A DNA stretch of 64,000 nucleotides from Phocaeicola_A sp036804505 (GTDB lineage Bacteria; Bacteroidota; Bacteroidia; Bacteroidales; Bacteroidaceae), in assembly GCA_036804505.1 (NCBI GenBank), contig DAIRSI010000018.1, positions 1 to 64,000 on the forward strand, written 5' to 3'. The stretch's first letter is position 1, and each line of letters starts with the position of its first letter. Of this stretch, positions 26,114 through 34,081 are shown in pieces. The translations under genes were made by a program, and so were the position numbers. The notes under the pieces were generated by a model. The model made no database searches and was not told the origin of the DNA. It was given only the letters and a program-made list of their open reading frames with translations.

Positions 26114-27852
26114 ATAAGTTTATGAAAAGACTTTTATATATCTGTATCTTCTTCCTGTTTTGCTGCTATACAGATGCGCAGACCAAGGATATCAAACTGA
26201 AGTTGGTTGAAACTTCGGATATTCACGGTGACTTTTATTCCTATGATTTTGAAGATATGGTTGAACGCACAGGCGGACTGGAAGGCGTGTACGGGTATCT
26301 GAAGGAACAAAGGAAAACTTATGGGAAGAACCTTCTGTATTTTGACAATGGGGATATTCTGCAAGGACAGCCTACTTCCTATTATTACAATTTCGTAGAT
26401 ACCGTATCCACTCACTTGGCCGCTTCCATACTGAATTTCATGGGATGCAATGCCGCATCTTTTGGAAATCATGATGTGGAAACAGGACATAAGGTGTATG
26501 ACAGATGGAAAAAGGATTGTAACTTTCCTCTTTTGGGAGCCAATATTATAGAACTGAAAACAGGGAAACCTTACTTGAAACCTTACACCATAATAGAGCG
26601 TAAGGGTGTCAAAATAGCCGTATTCGGCATGATCACTCCGGCCATACCGATGTGGCTTTCGGAGGAACTCTTTTCAGGATTGTATTTCGAGGATATGCTT
26701 ACTTGTGCCAAGACATGGATTCCTTATATCAGGGAAAAGGAAAAACCGGATTTAATTGTCGGTCTTTTCCATGCCGGTGTCAAAAGCACCTTGTTGGCCA
26801 ATAAATACAATGAAGATTTTTCTCAAGTGGTAGCTCAGCAGGTTCCCGGATTCGATATTGTTATGACGGGGCATGACCACGTGAAGGCATTGTATAAGGT
26901 GAAGAATGTAGAAGGAGATTCCGTCTTGATTTTGAATCCGGCTAGCCGGGGTTCTTATGCGGCGGTAGCTGATGTGGTGCTTACCAAAGCGGAGAATGGC
27001 TCCTGGAACAAAAAAATAAATGGTTCTTTGGTAAAGATGAAAGGTTACGCGGAAAACGGTCCTGAGTTCCGGAATCATTTTCAAAAACAGTTTCAGGCGG
27101 TCTATGATTTTTCTACCAAGAAAATTGGCAGAATCACCTGTCCGTTCAGCGATGTAGATTCCTATCTGGGGCCTAGTGCTTTGATTGATTTCATTCATCA
27201 GATACAACTGGATGTCACGAAAGCTGATATATCCTTTACCGCTCCGCTCACATTGAATTCGGATATTCCGGAAGGTGACCTTTATGTTTCGGATATGTTC
27301 AAACTCTATAAGTATGAAAACGGTTTGTACATCATGCGGCTGAAAGGTCGGGAGGTGAAAGGGGCCTTGGAAATGTCCTACGCGCTTTGGACCAATCAGA
27401 TGAAATCTCCCGATGACCACATTCTCCTGATTGACAGAAGAAACAGTGACAATCAGCATTTCTTTTTCAAGAATTTCAGTTTTAATTTCGATTCGGCTGC
27501 AGGAATCATCTACACGGTGGATGTGACGAAGCCTGCAGGAGAGAAAATAACGATTCTGAGCCTTGCTGATGGAAAACCTTTCGATTTGGATAAGGATTAT
27601 AAGGTTGCCATCAATTCCTATAGGGGCAACGGTGGGGGAGAATTGCTCACTGTCGGGGCGGGCATTCCTCTGAGAGAGTTGCGTCACCGCATTATTTCCA
27701 TCGAAGAGCACGATTTGCGTTATTACATGATCAATTACATTACCGAGAAGGGAACCATTAATCCTCAACCTTTGAATCAGTGGAAGTTTGTTCCCGAAAG
27801 TTGGGCTGTGCCGGCAATAGCAAGAGACCGGAGTCTGCTTTTCAATCGGTGA
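26110..27852 (+). CDS. 5'-nucleotidase/UshA-family metallophosphatase
   Basis: 580 residues. Signal peptide about 6-23 (LLYICIFFLFCCYTDA). Calcineurin-like catalytic domain (about 28-310) with ETSDIHGD, YFDNGDILQG, SFGNHDVE, GLFHAGV and MTGHDHVK, which give the two-metal centre. The 5_nucleotid_C substrate domain (about 345-560) contains LTLNSDIPEGDLYVSDMF and the base-stacking region GNGGGELLTVG. The family hydrolyses extracellular 5'-nucleotides, UDP-sugars or 2',3'-cyclic nucleotides to recover nucleosides and phosphate. Its start codon overlaps the kinase stop (ATGA), suggesting that the kinase senses a substrate or product of the enzyme (inference). It converges with umuC, 5 bp away. Confidence 0.94.
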   Translation: MNKFMKRLLYICIFFLFCCYTDAQTKDIKLKLVETSDIHGDFYSYDFEDMVERTGGLEGVYGYLKEQRKTYGKNLLYFDNGDILQGQPTSYYYNFVDTVSTHLAASILNFMGCNAASFGNHDVETGHKVYDRWKKDCNFPLLGANIIELKTGKPYLKPYTIIERKGVKIAVFGMITPAIPMWLSEELFSGLYFEDMLTCAKTWIPYIREKEKPDLIVGLFHAGVKSTLLANKYNEDFSQVVAQQVPGFDIVMTGHDHVKALYKVKNVEGDSVLILNPASRGSYAAVADVVLTKAENGSWNKKINGSLVKMKGYAENGPEFRNHFQKQFQAVYDFSTKKIGRITCPFSDVDSYLGPSALIDFIHQIQLDVTKADISFTAPLTLNSDIPEGDLYVSDMFKLYKYENGLYIMRLKGREVKGALEMSYALWTNQMKSPDDHILLIDRRNSDNQHFFFKNFSFNFDSAAGIIYTVDVTKPAGEKITILSLADGKPFDLDKDYKVAINSYRGNGGGELLTVGAGIPLRELRHRIISIEEHDLRYYMINYITEKGTINPQPLNQWKFVPESWAVPAIARDRSLLFNR

Positions 27853-27857
27853 TGTGA

Positions 27858-29120
27858 TTATTTCACCTCGATAAGTTCCTTGAAGTTGGTGGTATAGTTA
27901 GGAGATATATATTCTCTTTTCAGGCCCCATCTTTTCTGTTCGTTTCCTTGGACAGCCAATTTGACAGTACCGGAACCATTGGTCTGGTTGATGCTGTCGA
28001 TGATGTGGGAAAGTTTCATGTGTGTTTGTCTTTTTTCCATATCGTCGAATAGGGAAGGCTGCACCTCGTTTAGTCGGCAGATATCGCTCACTACTACAGC
28101 GCTTTTCTTATATTTGTATCCACTTCTGTAGATGGAACGAAGGCCTTTCAATGCCTCTTGTACGATTTCCATGCTGTCACAACTGGGAGTTTCCAGACGG
28201 ATGGTTGCCGTGTTGAAATACTGCGGAAGATCTTCCCTGTGCCTGTTGGTCATGATGGTAACAAAGATGAGTCTGGCAGCCGTGTGTTGCTTCCTGAGCT
28301 TCATGGCGCAGGAGGCGGCGAAGGTGGACACGCTTTCTGCCAGAGACTGGTAGTCATCCACCATTTCTCCGAAAGAACGGCTGGTGCAGATGCTCTTCTT
28401 TTCGGGTAGTTCGGAGATATCTATACAGCTCTCTCCGCGCAATTCTTTCCATGTACGCACACCGGTGATGTTCAGAATTCTTTGTACCCAGGATTCGCTT
28501 TTCAAAGTCAGATCCCAGGCTGTATCTACACCTTTGCATGCCAAGGTCTTGGCATTTCTTCTGCCTATACCCCAGATGTCTCCAATAGGAACAAGATGAA
28601 GGGCTTTTATACGTTTTTCCTCACTGTCTATGAGACAGACATTTTGGTATCCCTCATATTGCTTGGCAAATTTGCTTGCCACCTTGGCAAGAGTCCGTGT
28701 AGGGGCAATCCCGATGGATACGGGTATGCCTATTCCCCGTCTGATATCTTGGCTGAGACGGCGCATAGACTCGGTTAACTTGCCGATGTCATAGCCGTTG
28801 AGGTTCATGAAGGCTTCATCGATGGAATAAATATCGATGGACTGCACCCTTTCTGATACCATCTGCATCACTCTCCGTGAGATATTGTCATAGAGTGTAT
28901 AGTTGCTCGAGAATACGGCTATATCGTTTTTTTCGATGGTGTCTCTCACTTGATAGAGGGGTTGTCCGCGATGAATTCCACAGGCTTTCGCTTCTTTGGT
29001 CATGGCGACGATGCAACCGTCGTTGTTCGACAGCACAACCACAGGCTTGCCGTAGAGGTCCGGTCGGAATACCTGTTCACATGATGCAAAGAAACTGTTG
29101 CAGTCAATCAGTCCGAACAT
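27858..29120 (-). CDS. umuC: Y-family DNA polymerase V catalytic subunit
   Basis: 420 residues. Polymerase motifs are the first catalytic Asp in GLIDCNSFFASCE, VVLSNNDGCIVAMT (steric and incoming-nucleotide region) and the YSIDEAFMNL active-site pair near residue 102-107. Helix-hairpin-helix DNA-binding follows (GIGRRNAKTLACKGVDTAWDL), then the little-finger domain (about 235-350) and the UmuC-specific C-terminal region. It copies damaged DNA when bound to processed UmuD. UmuD is encoded 5 bp upstream, so the pair forms an operon. Confidence 0.97.
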   Translation of the reverse strand: MFGLIDCNSFFASCEQVFRPDLYGKPVVVLSNNDGCIVAMTKEAKACGIHRGQPLYQVRDTIEKNDIAVFSSNYTLYDNISRRVMQMVSERVQSIDIYSIDEAFMNLNGYDIGKLTESMRRLSQDIRRGIGIPVSIGIAPTRTLAKVASKFAKQYEGYQNVCLIDSEEKRIKALHLVPIGDIWGIGRRNAKTLACKGVDTAWDLTLKSESWVQRILNITGVRTWKELRGESCIDISELPEKKSICTSRSFGEMVDDYQSLAESVSTFAASCAMKLRKQHTAARLIFVTIMTNRHREDLPQYFNTATIRLETPSCDSMEIVQEALKGLRSIYRSGYKYKKSAVVVSDICRLNEVQPSLFDDMEKRQTHMKLSHIIDSINQTNGSGTVKLAVQGNEQKRWGLKREYISPNYTTNFKELIEVK

Positions 29121-29125
29121 ATTCT

Positions 29126-29554
29126 CTATCTTTTCTTTTGAATGGTAAAAGTCACGATTCCCCAGATGATGAAATGGTTATCCTCCGTAATCTTGATGGA
29201 AGGATAGTTTTCGTTGGCTGGATCCAGCCAGATGGCATCCTTTTCGAAACGGATATATTTCAGCGTGTATTCGCCATCGATGAAGCACACGGCAATGTCG
29301 CCTTCCTTAGGCTCCAGAAGCTTGTCGACTACCAGAATATCTCCGGGATTTATCCCTGCATCCTTCATACTGTTACCGGCCACCCTCGCGTAGAATGTGC
29401 TGGCAGGATGGCGTACCAGTTCTTTGTTCAGGTCAATTCCGTCTTCCATATAGTCCTGTGCCGGGGAAGGAAATCCTGCATGAACGGATTCCACGGCGAT
29501 GGGTATTTCCAGTCGGGTGTCCTGCTTTATCGGGTGTAGACTTATTTTTTCCAT
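29126..29554 (-). CDS. umuD: UmuD, self-cleaving S24 peptidase subunit of Pol V
   Basis: 142 residues from the ATG at 29554. An in-frame ATG at 29641 would add 29 residues but lies upstream of the promoter, so I reject it. Autocleavage should occur at Ala26-Gly27 (HAGFPSP), with catalytic Ser62 (GNSMKDAG) and Lys99 (GEYTLKY), positions almost identical to those of E. coli UmuD. Cleavage is stimulated by RecA filaments and yields UmuD', which activates UmuC for translesion synthesis. A dyad between the promoter elements (29610-29625) is the candidate damage-response operator. Confidence 0.95.
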   Translation of the reverse strand: MEKISLHPIKQDTRLEIPIAVESVHAGFPSPAQDYMEDGIDLNKELVRHPASTFYARVAGNSMKDAGINPGDILVVDKLLEPKEGDIAVCFIDGEYTLKYIRFEKDAIWLDPANENYPSIKITEDNHFIIWGIVTFTIQKKR

Positions 29555-29598
29555 AATTCGCTCGGAACGGGGTGGAATATTTCTTTCCTGTTCTGTTG

Positions 29599-29629
29599 CA
29601 AAAATAGAAATATTCCGTCGAATATCAGA
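29599..29629 (-). promoter_or_regulatory. umuDC promoter with embedded dyad
   Basis: Minus strand: TCTG (29629-29626, one base off TTTG), a 19-bp spacer and TATTTTTG (29606-29599). The spacer contains ATATTC-cgtc-GAATAT (29610-29625), a perfect 6-4-6 inverted repeat. Start expected near 29592, about 38 nt before the umuD ATG. Confidence 0.65.
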
Positions 29630-29683
29630 TCTCTTTTCCATTTTATTTCACTCGTTTTTCCGGAAGTCCCGGTAAAGATGCGG

Positions 29684-29749
29684 AAAAACGTACCTACCGG
29701 TGGAGAAAGACGCACCTGTCGGTGACGGAAACGGTAGGTACGTTTTTTT
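29684..29749. repeat. Hairpin repeat copy 1, in a divergent intergenic region
   Basis: Perfect 16-bp inverted repeat AAAAACGTACCTACCG (29684-29699) / CGGTAGGTACGTTTTT (29732-29747) followed by two more T, with a 32-nt loop. It looks like a terminator but lies upstream of both neighbouring genes. It shares a 17-bp block (29696-29712) and a 13-bp block (29734-29746) with the hairpin at 60075-60144. Confidence 0.75.
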
Positions 29750-29768
29750 ATGTTTTATACTGACAAAC

Positions 29769-29842
29769 GAGGATAAGCTGTATCGCGGGATAAAAAATGA
29801 ATAACTTCGTTTTGTTCTCCACTCGACTTGCATTATCTTTGC
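29769..29842 (+). repeat. Promoter-bearing repeat, copy A
   Basis: About 74 bp. It runs from GAGGATAAG through an imperfect dyad (AAAATGAA 29794-29801 / TTCGTTTT 29806-29813) to a complete promoter: TTTG 29811-29814, 19 bp, TATCTTTG 29834-29841. Copies B (29853) and C (43126) share the same order and the strongly conserved end CTCG-x-x-TTG-x-ATTATCTTTG. Confidence 0.8.
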
Positions 29843-29852
29843 AGAGAATAGC

Positions 29853-29924
29853 GAAGATAAGATGCACCTCGGTATAAAAACGAATAAATTTGTTTATTCT
29901 ACTCTCGGTTTGTATTATCTTTGC
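29853..29924 (+). repeat. Promoter-bearing repeat, copy B (proximal to the AICAR transformylase gene)
   Basis: In tandem with copy A at an 82-bp period. The dyad is GAATAAA (29882-29888), TTTG, TTTATTC (29893-29899). The promoter is TTTA 29893-29896, 19 bp, TATCTTTG 29916-29923. Transcription would start about 20 bp before the ATG at 29951. Confidence 0.8.
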
Positions 29925-29950
29925 ACAACCAAAAGTAAATACAAACAAAT

Positions 29951-31129
29951 ATGGCTAAAGAATTAGAATTGAAGTACGGTTGCAATCCCAATCAAAAACC
30001 GTCGCGTATTTTTATGCAGAATGGGGAACTGCCTATCGAAGTGTTGAACGGCCGTCCCGGTTACATTAACTTCCTGGATGCTTTCAACAGCTGGCAGCTG
30101 GTCAAGGAACTGAAGGCTGCAACAGGACTTCCTGCAGCTGCATCCTTCAAGCATGTGAGCCCTGCCGGTGCTGCCGTTGGCTTACCTATGAGCGATACGT
30201 TGAAGAAAATTTATTTTGTGGATGATCTTCAGCTTTCCCCTTTGGCAACGGCCTATGCAAGGGCACGCGGAGCGGACAGAATGTCTTCCTACGGGGATTT
30301 CATCGCCTTGAGCGACAAGTGTGATGTGGAAACCGCCAGACTGATTAACCGCGAGGTGAGTGACGGTGTCATTGCTCCCGATTATGATCCGGAAGCTCTG
30401 GAAATTCTGAAGAACAAGCGCAAGGGTACCTATAATGTCATCAAGATGGATCCTGATTATAAGCCGGTGCCGGTGGAACACAAGGATGTGTTCGGAATCT
30501 CTTTCGAACAGGGACGCAATGAGGTGAAACTGGATGATGAGGCTCTTTTCGCTAATATACCGACTGCCAACAAAAATATTACTCCCGAAGCGAAACGTGA
30601 TTTGATTATTTCGCTGATTACGCTGAAATATACGCAGAGTAACTCCGTATGCTACGTCAAGGACGGTCAGGCCATCGGAATCGGAGCCGGACAGCAGAGT
30701 CGTATCCATTGCACGCGTTTGGCAGGAAATAAGGCCGATATATGGTATCTGCGCCAGCATCCGAAAGTGATGAATCTGCCTTGGGTGGAGAAAATTCATC
30801 GTGCCGATCGTGACAATACCATCGATGTGTATATCAGTGAAGATCATGATGATGTGCTTGCCGACGGTACGTGGGAACAATTCTTTACCAAGAAACCGGA
30901 AGTGCTTACGCGTGAAGAAAAGAAGGAATGGCTGAAAACATTGAAAGGTGTGGCTTTGGGTTCCGACGCTTTCTTCCCCTTCGGCGACAACATAGAAAGA
31001 GCGCACAAGAGCGGTGTGGAATTCATCGCACAGGCGGGAGGCAGTGTCCGTGACGACCATGTTATCATGACTTGCGACAAATACGGCATTGCCATGGCAT
31101 TTACCGGTGTCCGTCTGTTCCACCATTGA
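29951..31129 (+). CDS. Stand-alone AICAR formyltransferase (PurH-type domain only)
   Basis: 392 residues. It matches only the transformylase half of bifunctional PurH: LKYGCNPNQKPSRIF, the catalytic Lys-His in ASFKHVSPAGAAVG, YARARGADRMSSYGDF, KYTQSNSVCYVKDGQAIGIG, QQSRIHCTRLAG and the C-terminal DDHVIMTCDKYGIAMAFTG. The N-terminal IMP cyclohydrolase (MGS-like) domain is absent, and the protein begins directly at the transformylase. The enzyme transfers a formyl group from 10-formyl-THF to AICAR in purine synthesis. A second, full-length PurH elsewhere in the genome would be expected to close the ring. It is driven by repeat copies A and B. Confidence 0.92.
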   Translation: MAKELELKYGCNPNQKPSRIFMQNGELPIEVLNGRPGYINFLDAFNSWQLVKELKAATGLPAAASFKHVSPAGAAVGLPMSDTLKKIYFVDDLQLSPLATAYARARGADRMSSYGDFIALSDKCDVETARLINREVSDGVIAPDYDPEALEILKNKRKGTYNVIKMDPDYKPVPVEHKDVFGISFEQGRNEVKLDDEALFANIPTANKNITPEAKRDLIISLITLKYTQSNSVCYVKDGQAIGIGAGQQSRIHCTRLAGNKADIWYLRQHPKVMNLPWVEKIHRADRDNTIDVYISEDHDDVLADGTWEQFFTKKPEVLTREEKKEWLKTLKGVALGSDAFFPFGDNIERAHKSGVEFIAQAGGSVRDDHVIMTCDKYGIAMAFTGVRLFHH

Positions 31130-31154
31130 TTTTTAATAGATAATGATACAAAAG

Positions 31155-31199
31155 AAGAGCCGTAACCAGTGATTTTCAGAACTGGTTACGGCTCTTATT
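31155..31199. terminator. Bidirectional terminator
   Basis: Perfect 16-bp stem AAGAGCCGTAACCAGT (31155-31170) / ACTGGTTACGGCTCTT (31181-31196) with a 10-nt loop, between the convergent ends of the AICAR transformylase gene and the pseudokinase gene. Confidence 0.88.
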
Positions 31200-31226
31200 T
31201 GTATTAGTCGGAATTCAATTCCGTAA

Positions 31227-32720
31227 TCAATCTTCGTGAAGCTGCAGGATGAAGCGGGTTCCTTTTCTGTATTCGTTATCAAAAGAAAGCGTACCGTTGA
31301 GCTTGCCTGCAATGAGACTGCTGGTAGGGAGCAGAAGAATGTTTCCTTGGGTAACATCCTGAATTCGGGCAAAAGGCTTGAAAATATTTTCCCTATCCTC
31401 TTCCGGAATGAAGAATCCATGGTCGGTAAGGATGAACTGTCCTGAATGTGCGCTTCTCTTCTTGAATTCCAGTATGACTTTGGCTGTACCTTCCTGCTCA
31501 CCGAAATAGGTCAGCAAATCAGAAAGAATCTTTTCCAGGACCTCGGCATTGGCCTTTATTTCAAGACGCGGAGCATTGACCAGAGTTTCTATTCCCGGTT
31601 TGAGTTCTTCTTTTACTTTTCCCATCACCTTTTCGCAAAGGGCACTTGCTTCCAGTTCTTCAGCCGGATAAAGCTCGTCGCGAGTCTTCTCGGTAGCCAG
31701 ATAGGTCTGGATATCCGTCATCAGGTTTTTCAATGCGTTGATGTTGTCTTTTCTTTCTGCATCGGAGCGGGTTTCGGCAATCGTGTTCAAGGCAGGCTCT
31801 ATCTGCCCTTTCATATTCTCGATAAACCGGGATTTCAGTTCGTTGTTTTCATTTGCCGTATTCAAACTCTTGGCCAGTTTTTTGGCTCTGTGTATCTGCT
31901 TGAAAAGCAATCCGAGCAGAACGACTATTCCGATGGCCAACGCCGCAGCAAGTACGCCGAGAAAACCTATCATCACCCATTTCGCAGTGATGCTTTTATC
32001 TTTATCCTGTATGGTTTGCTGACTGTCGTCGTATTTTTCTTGCAAGGATTTGTACTGTTCGGCATCCTTGGCCTGCTGGATGGACCGTTTCCAGGAAGAA
32101 TAAAGATCTGTTACCGTACTTGTCATGGCAGTATTCTGGTTCTGTTCTGCATAGGCAAGCAGGTCCTTGTAGCACTTGTCTATGCCCTCTTTATCTTTGC
32201 CTGCCGTCTTCTGGGAAACGTACAACTTGTAGCATTTCTGGCTTTGGTCATTCATTCCGAAAGCCTGATAAAATCCCGCTTCCGTGAGCAGCACTTCGTC
32301 ATTAAGAGCCGGAGACTTGATTTGGCTGGCGCATGACTGGAGAACATTCAGCTGCATTTTGCAGTTCTGCAGATTCTTCAGGTTGGTGTACAAGCGCAAA
32401 CGTTCTTTGGCAACTTCGTAGCGGAGCTTGTAGTTGGGCTGGTTCGTTTCTTTTTCATTTGTCCGGATGAGGCCGTCCATCTCTCGACAAGTGGCAAAGG
32501 CCTCTTTATATTTCTTTCCTTGTGAAAACATTTTGCTGAGGCGGAGTCCTTGCTGAATGGCTTGAGGATATTGTTTACTCTGCCCTAATTGAGTGAGTGC
32601 ATTCCATGCTGAGCTGTATTCAGTGCTTTGTCCTGCATTGTTGGTTGCAGGTACTTGGTTCTGTGCATTTGCAGTGATGCAGAAGAATGCCACAATAAGA
32701 TAAAAAACATTCTTATTCAT
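31227..32720 (-). CDS. TPR-containing pseudo-histidine kinase
   Basis: 497 residues. Signal peptide about 1-19; periplasmic helical, TPR-like repeats about 35-235; membrane helix about 248-273 (MIGFLGVLAAALAIGIVVLLGLL is its core); then a region that aligns with HisKA/HATPase but has lost the catalytic features. The H-box reads NMKGQIEPALNTI where active relatives in this window have NMSHEIRTPLNAI, so His is Gly305. The N-box Asn is missing (EKILSDLLTYFGE), and the G1 motif DTGCGI is DHGFFI. The frame is intact and the fold is retained, so it is probably a signalling scaffold or ligand-binding regulator and not a decayed gene. A similar but active TPR kinase lies at 34625. Confidence 0.85.
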   Translation of the reverse strand: MNKNVFYLIVAFFCITANAQNQVPATNNAGQSTEYSSAWNALTQLGQSKQYPQAIQQGLRLSKMFSQGKKYKEAFATCREMDGLIRTNEKETNQPNYKLRYEVAKERLRLYTNLKNLQNCKMQLNVLQSCASQIKSPALNDEVLLTEAGFYQAFGMNDQSQKCYKLYVSQKTAGKDKEGIDKCYKDLLAYAEQNQNTAMTSTVTDLYSSWKRSIQQAKDAEQYKSLQEKYDDSQQTIQDKDKSITAKWVMIGFLGVLAAALAIGIVVLLGLLFKQIHRAKKLAKSLNTANENNELKSRFIENMKGQIEPALNTIAETRSDAERKDNINALKNLMTDIQTYLATEKTRDELYPAEELEASALCEKVMGKVKEELKPGIETLVNAPRLEIKANAEVLEKILSDLLTYFGEQEGTAKVILEFKKRSAHSGQFILTDHGFFIPEEDRENIFKPFARIQDVTQGNILLLPTSSLIAGKLNGTLSFDNEYRKGTRFILQLHED

Positions 32721-32783
32721 AACAGATTATTAAAAACATTCAAAATGATAATTACATTTTATCCATTTTACAAAGGATTGTTG

Positions 32784-32791
32784 CAAATATA
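32784..32791 (-). promoter_or_regulatory. -7 element of the pseudokinase gene
   Basis: Minus-strand TATATTTG, about 64 bp before the ATG at 32720. No good -33 element. Confidence 0.45.
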
Positions 32792-32856
32792 GCTTTTTTT
32801 AGAGTACAATTAATGATTTTCAGTAAAAAATATGATGAAATCAGTAATTTGTCTAC

Positions 32857-32886
32857 TTTGGGAATAGAAAATCTTTCTTACTTTTG
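32857..32886 (+). promoter_or_regulatory. Promoter of the aldo-keto reductase operon
   Basis: TTTG 32857-32860, 18-bp spacer, TACTTTTG 32879-32886, with the ATG 33 bp further on at 32919. Confidence 0.7.
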
Positions 32887-32918
32887 TATTTTAGAAATAT
32901 AATTGAAAACTATCCAAA

Positions 32919-34067
32919 ATGGAATATAGAAAATTAGGTCGTACAGATTTGTCGGTAAGTGTGATATCTTTGGGGTGTGAGGGCTTCATGGATAAGACTG
33001 CGGAGAACGTGAAATCGGCTTTCGATTTTGCAATTGACCGCGGAATCAATTTCATGGATGTCTATTCTCCTAATCCTGAATTGAGAGCCAATATAGGTTA
33101 TTCTCTTGAGGGGAGGAGGGAACGGTTTCATCTGCAAAGCCATCTTTGTACTGTCTGGGAAAACGGACAATATTTGAGAACGAGAAACATCCGGAAAGTG
33201 AAAGCCGGATTCGAAGAGCAGTTGAGATTGTTCCGGACGGATTATATTGATGTGGGCATGATTCATTATGTCGACAACGAAAAGGATTTCCATAGGATAT
33301 TTGATGGAGAGATTATCCGTTTTGCCCAGGAGATGAAAAAGCTGGGGAGAATCCGCAATATCGGCATGAGCAGTCATAATCCCATCATTGCCCGCATGGC
33401 AGTGGAGACAGGACTCGTTGACGTTCTGCTGTTTTCGATAAACCCGTGTTATGACCTCCAACCCCCTACGGAAGACGTGGAGGAACTTTGGGCTGAAGCC
33501 AATTATGAAAAGCCATTGCAGAACATAGATCCTGAGCGAGAACGTCTTTATGAATTGTGTGAACGCAGTGGAGTGGGCATTGACGTGATGAAAGTTTATG
33601 GCGGTGGTGATATTCTTAGTGAGAAAAACTCTCCCTTTGGAAAGGCGCTGACACCTGTTCAGTGCATTGAGTATGCTTTGACTCGTCCGGCTGTGGCAGC
33701 GGTCATGGTGGGATGTAAAAGCAACGAGGAGATAGAGGCAGCCGTGAAATGGTGTGATGCGACCCGTGAAGAACGCAATTACGCCGAAGCAATGGCAGGT
33801 ATGGACAAGTTTTCCTGGAAAGGGCATTGCATGTACTGCGGCCATTGTGCACCCTGCACTGAAAGCATCGACATTGCCAGCGTAAATAAATTCTATAACT
33901 TGACGGTGGCTCAGGGGGAGATTCCCGAAACAGTTCGGGAGCATTACAAATCACTCTCTCATCATGCTTCTGAATGCATTGAATGCGGCAGATGCGAGAA
34001 GAACTGTCCTTTCGGAGTTGAAATTATCGAACAGATGAAAAAAGCTGTTCACACATTTGGATATTAA
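32919..34067 (+). CDS. Aldo-keto reductase with [4Fe-4S] ferredoxin-like C-terminus
   Basis: 382 residues. The AKR barrel (about 1-285) starts YRKLGRTDLSVSVISLGCEG and shows DVYSPNPELR, IDVGMIHYVD, LGRIRNIGMSSHNP and AAVMVGCKSNEEIE, typical of the AKR group with Fe-S tails. The C-terminal region (about 300-375) contains CMYCGHCAPC and CIECGRCEKNCPFGV, seven or more Cys suited to at least one cubane cluster. Such proteins are thought to couple carbonyl reduction to electron carriers; the substrate is unknown. The classical Asp-Tyr-Lys-His tetrad is partly altered (DVYS in place of the usual D-x-A-x-x-Y spacing). A DUF1893 gene follows after 14 bp. Confidence 0.92.
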   Translation: MEYRKLGRTDLSVSVISLGCEGFMDKTAENVKSAFDFAIDRGINFMDVYSPNPELRANIGYSLEGRRERFHLQSHLCTVWENGQYLRTRNIRKVKAGFEEQLRLFRTDYIDVGMIHYVDNEKDFHRIFDGEIIRFAQEMKKLGRIRNIGMSSHNPIIARMAVETGLVDVLLFSINPCYDLQPPTEDVEELWAEANYEKPLQNIDPERERLYELCERSGVGIDVMKVYGGGDILSEKNSPFGKALTPVQCIEYALTRPAVAAVMVGCKSNEEIEAAVKWCDATREERNYAEAMAGMDKFSWKGHCMYCGHCAPCTESIDIASVNKFYNLTVAQGEIPETVREHYKSLSHHASECIECGRCEKNCPFGVEIIEQMKKAVHTFGY

Positions 34068-34081
34068 AAAAAAGAATAAAT

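Larger units (their letters stand above)
29555..29950. other. 396-bp divergent intergenic region, umuD to AICAR transformylase
   Basis: No gene. It contains, in order, the umuDC leader and promoter with its dyad (29599-29629), the hairpin repeat (29684-29749) and promoter repeats A and B (29769-29924). Confidence 0.8.

Noticed and set aside
29555..29641. N-terminal extension of UmuD by 29 residues
   Set aside because: The extra codons overlap the promoter and dyad; the shorter start gives cleavage and catalytic positions matching known UmuD.
31446..32336. 296-residue plus-strand open frame inside the pseudokinase gene
   Set aside because: Phe/Leu-rich shadow without domains; the minus-strand frame has signal peptide, membrane helix and kinase-like region.
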